From: Burkholderiales bacterium
GTDB taxonomy: Bacteria > Pseudomonadota > Gammaproteobacteria > Burkholderiales > Burkholderiaceae_C
Direction: 5' to 3'
DNA: 6,708 bases
Assembly (NCBI GenBank): GCA_947474415.1
Contig: CANJKD010000131.1
Location: forward strand, 1-6,708
In this document: piece by piece, positions 5,204 to 6,708 of the stretch
How positions within the stretch are numbered: position 1 is the first letter of the stretch
Layout: each line of letters starts with the position of its first letter
Translations under genes and position numbers: made by a program
Notes under the pieces: model-generated
Told to the model about the DNA's origin: nothing
Seen by the model: the letters and a program-made list of their open reading frames with translations, nothing else
The model's database searches: none

Positions 5204-6442
5204 ATGGCAGGTCAGTTCATCGAGATGAAGGCCGCAGACGGCAGCGGCGGCTTTCGCGGCTACCTTGCCACGCCGAGCGGCGGCAGCGGCCCCGGCCTGG
5301 TGCTGGCGCAGGAGATCTTCGGCGTCAACAGCACGATGCGCGAGGTGGCCGACTACTACGCCGAGGAAGGCTATGTGGTGCTGGTGCCCGACCTGTTCTG
5401 GCGCCAGCAACCGAACGTGGAACTCGGCTACACGCCGGAAGACTGGCAGAAGGCCTTCGGCTTCTTCCAGGGCTTCAGCGTCGACAAGGGCATGGAAGAC
5501 ATGCAGACCGCCATCACCACCTTGCGGGCGCGGCCGGAAGTGAACGGCAAGAGCGGCCATGGCAAGGTGGGAGTCTTGGGCTTCTGCCTCGGCGGCAAGC
5601 TCGCCTACCTGTCGGCCTGCCGCACCGATGCCGATGTGGTGGTGGGCTACTACGGCGTCGGCATCGAAGCCGCACTGGCCGAGGCCGACCACATCAAGTG
5701 CCCGCTGGTGCTGCACATCGCCGAGCTCGACAAGTTCTGCCCGCCCGAGGCGCGCGCCCAGATCGTGGCGGCGCTGCAAGGCCGGCCGAACGTCACGCTC
5801 AACGTGTATCCCGGTGTCGACCACGCCTTCGCCCGTGTCGGCGGTGACCACTACCACCGCCCGTCGGCCTTGATGGCACATGAGCGCACCGTCGCCGCGC
5901 TGAAGGGCGAGATGGGCCCGCACTTCGACCTGTCGGCGCTGTGGGACAAGCACTGCGAGTACGAGTTCGCGACCCGCAATGTCGACGACACGATGACCAC
6001 GATGGTGGCCCAGCCGTATGTGAACCACATCCCGACCATGACCGGCGGCGTGGGCTACACCGAACTGCACCGCTTCTACAGCAACCACTTCGTCAACAGC
6101 AACCCGCCCGACACGGCGCTGACGCCGATTTCACGCACCGTCGGCGCCACGCAGGTGGTCGATGAACTGCTGTTCAGCTTCACCCACACGACCGAGATCC
6201 CGTGGATGCTGCCCGGCATCGCGCCCACCGGCAAACGCGTCGAAGTGCCGCTGCTCGCCGTCATCAAGTTCCGCGGCAGCAAGCTCTACCACGAGCACAT
6301 CTACTGGGACCAGGCCAGCGTGCTGGTGCAGGTGGGCCTGCTCGACCCGAAACTGCTGCCGGTGGCCGGCATCGAAACAGCGCGCAAGCTGCTCGACGAG
6401 ACGCTGCCGTCGAACGCGATGATGCCGGGCTGGAAGGCCTAG
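5204..6442 (+). CDS. Dienelactone hydrolase fused to an NTF2/SnoaL-like domain
   Basis: This is a 412-residue cytoplasmic protein. Residues 1 to about 235 form an alpha/beta-hydrolase of the dienelactone hydrolase (carboxymethylenebutenolidase) family, which opens the lactone ring of dienelactones made in chloroaromatic and related ring-cleavage pathways. The catalytic Cys-Asp-His set is visible: C128 in GFCLGG, D176 in AELDKF and H207 in GVDHAFAR. E37 in QEIFGVN matches the activating glutamate. Spacing parallels the Pseudomonas enzyme (Glu36, Cys123, Asp171, His202, from memory). Residues from about 243 to 400 resemble NTF2/SnoaL-like proteins (LWDKHCEYEFATRN, then HEHIYWDQASVLVQVGLLD at 363-381). 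Single-domain hydrolases are about 235 residues, so the extra domain is a real extension. It diverges from the VOC/importer genes. A related ester or lactone substrate is possible. The stop TAG is followed within 10 nt by a GC-rich hairpin repeat. Confidence 0.95.
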   Translation: MAGQFIEMKAADGSGGFRGYLATPSGGSGPGLVLAQEIFGVNSTMREVADYYAEEGYVVLVPDLFWRQQPNVELGYTPEDWQKAFGFFQGFSVDKGMEDMQTAITTLRARPEVNGKSGHGKVGVLGFCLGGKLAYLSACRTDADVVVGYYGVGIEAALAEADHIKCPLVLHIAELDKFCPPEARAQIVAALQGRPNVTLNVYPGVDHAFARVGGDHYHRPSALMAHERTVAALKGEMGPHFDLSALWDKHCEYEFATRNVDDTMTTMVAQPYVNHIPTMTGGVGYTELHRFYSNHFVNSNPPDTALTPISRTVGATQVVDELLFSFTHTTEIPWMLPGIAPTGKRVEVPLLAVIKFRGSKLYHEHIYWDQASVLVQVGLLDPKLLPVAGIETARKLLDETLPSNAMMPGWKA

Positions 6443-6451
6443 CGCGGGCCA

Positions 6452-6526
6452 GCGCCGGGCCGGCTTGGGCCGCGCAGAGGCCCACTTCGTGGCCGTCTGC
6501 GGCCCGCGCACCCGCGCACCCGCGCG
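6452..6526. repeat. GC-rich hairpin-forming repeat, copy 2, with an 8-bp tandem tail
   Basis: It lies just after the hydrolase stop. It shares GCGCCGGGCCG (6452-6462) and CTTCGTGGCC (6485-6494) with copy 1 at 2631-2722. GGGCCGC (6467-6473) pairs with GCGGCCC (6499-6505), continuing inward with small bulges through AGA/TCT and GGCC/GGCC to a loop at 6483-6490, so it may act as a transcription terminator although no T-tract follows. Downstream, CCCGCGCA occurs at 6503-6510 and 6511-6518, with a near copy CCCGCGCG at 6519-6526. The remaining bases to 6584 show no gene. Confidence 0.6.
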
Positions 6527-6584
6527 GCGGGTGGCATCGGCACAGCGCCGGGTGCACCAACTATTGATCCGGCCCTGTGAAGTC

Positions 6585-6707
6585 TCAAGCCGCATAACGC
6601 ACACGGCGGTCTTGAAAGTAGCTGATCACGCGCTCTGGAGTTCGTTCCAGCATGAGCATGTGCTCGTTGGCTGCGTCTCGTAACTTGGCCTTGGTGCGCA
6701 CCGGAAC
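6585..6707 (-). CDS. C-terminal 40 codons of an unidentified protein, possibly a transposase
   Basis: An open minus-strand frame enters from the right edge and stops at TGA 6587-6585. It reads VPVRTKAKLRDAANEHMLML and continues with ERTPERVISYFQDRRVRYAA, a basic, helical-looking tail. Codon use includes TTA, CGA, ACT, CCA, TTT, CAA, CGT and TAT, less G/C-ending than the neighbouring genes, which suggests foreign origin. The tail loosely recalls C-termini of insertion-sequence transposases (IS630-like, from memory), but 40 residues are too few to be sure. It could also be a chance frame. If real, the gene converges on the hydrolase gene. Confidence 0.4.
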   Translation of the reverse strand, partial: VPVRTKAKLRDAANEHMLMLERTPERVISYFQDRRVRYAA

Positions 6708-6708
6708 A

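Overview
The window is GC-rich, with strong G/C third-position bias in the coding regions. Protein style and the GC-rich intergenic repeats fit a betaproteobacterium of the order Burkholderiales, perhaps a Rubrivivax/Leptothrix/Comamonadaceae-type genome. That placement is inference; no marker gene is present. No rRNA, tRNA or CRISPR array is visible.

Most of the window (1-4954) is one minus-strand gene block. In transcription order it holds a two-module VOC (glyoxalase/dioxygenase superfamily) protein (4954-4391), a family-5 periplasmic solute-binding protein with a twin-arginine signal (4286-2733), a DppB/OppB-type permease (2620-1616), a DppC/OppC-type permease (1562-729), and a DppD/OppD-type ATPase that starts inside the permease stop codon and runs off the left edge. 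This is the usual dipeptide/oligopeptide/nickel-type ABC importer order, with an enzyme gene at its head. A second ATPase would be expected beyond the left edge. The substrate cannot be read from sequence.

A 249-bp divergent region (4955-5203) separates this block from a plus-strand gene (5204-6442) encoding a dienelactone hydrolase domain with its catalytic residues intact, fused to an NTF2/SnoaL-like domain. The divergent region holds an 18-bp palindrome (TAGTTT-N6-AAACTA) that overlaps a candidate promoter, and a pair of mutually exclusive hairpins in the hydrolase leader. A reasonable reading is a small catabolic cassette: import of an organic compound plus a VOC enzyme and a lactone/ester hydrolase, possibly under one local regulator that is not encoded here.

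Non-coding structure: three 14-bp tandem repeats sit at the start of the DppC-type gene and create two five-codon minicistrons chained by ATGA overlaps. Two copies of a related GC-rich, hairpin-forming intergenic repeat follow the binding-protein gene and the hydrolase gene. The right edge holds the last 40 codons of a minus-strand reading frame with different codon use, possibly the tail of a transposase.
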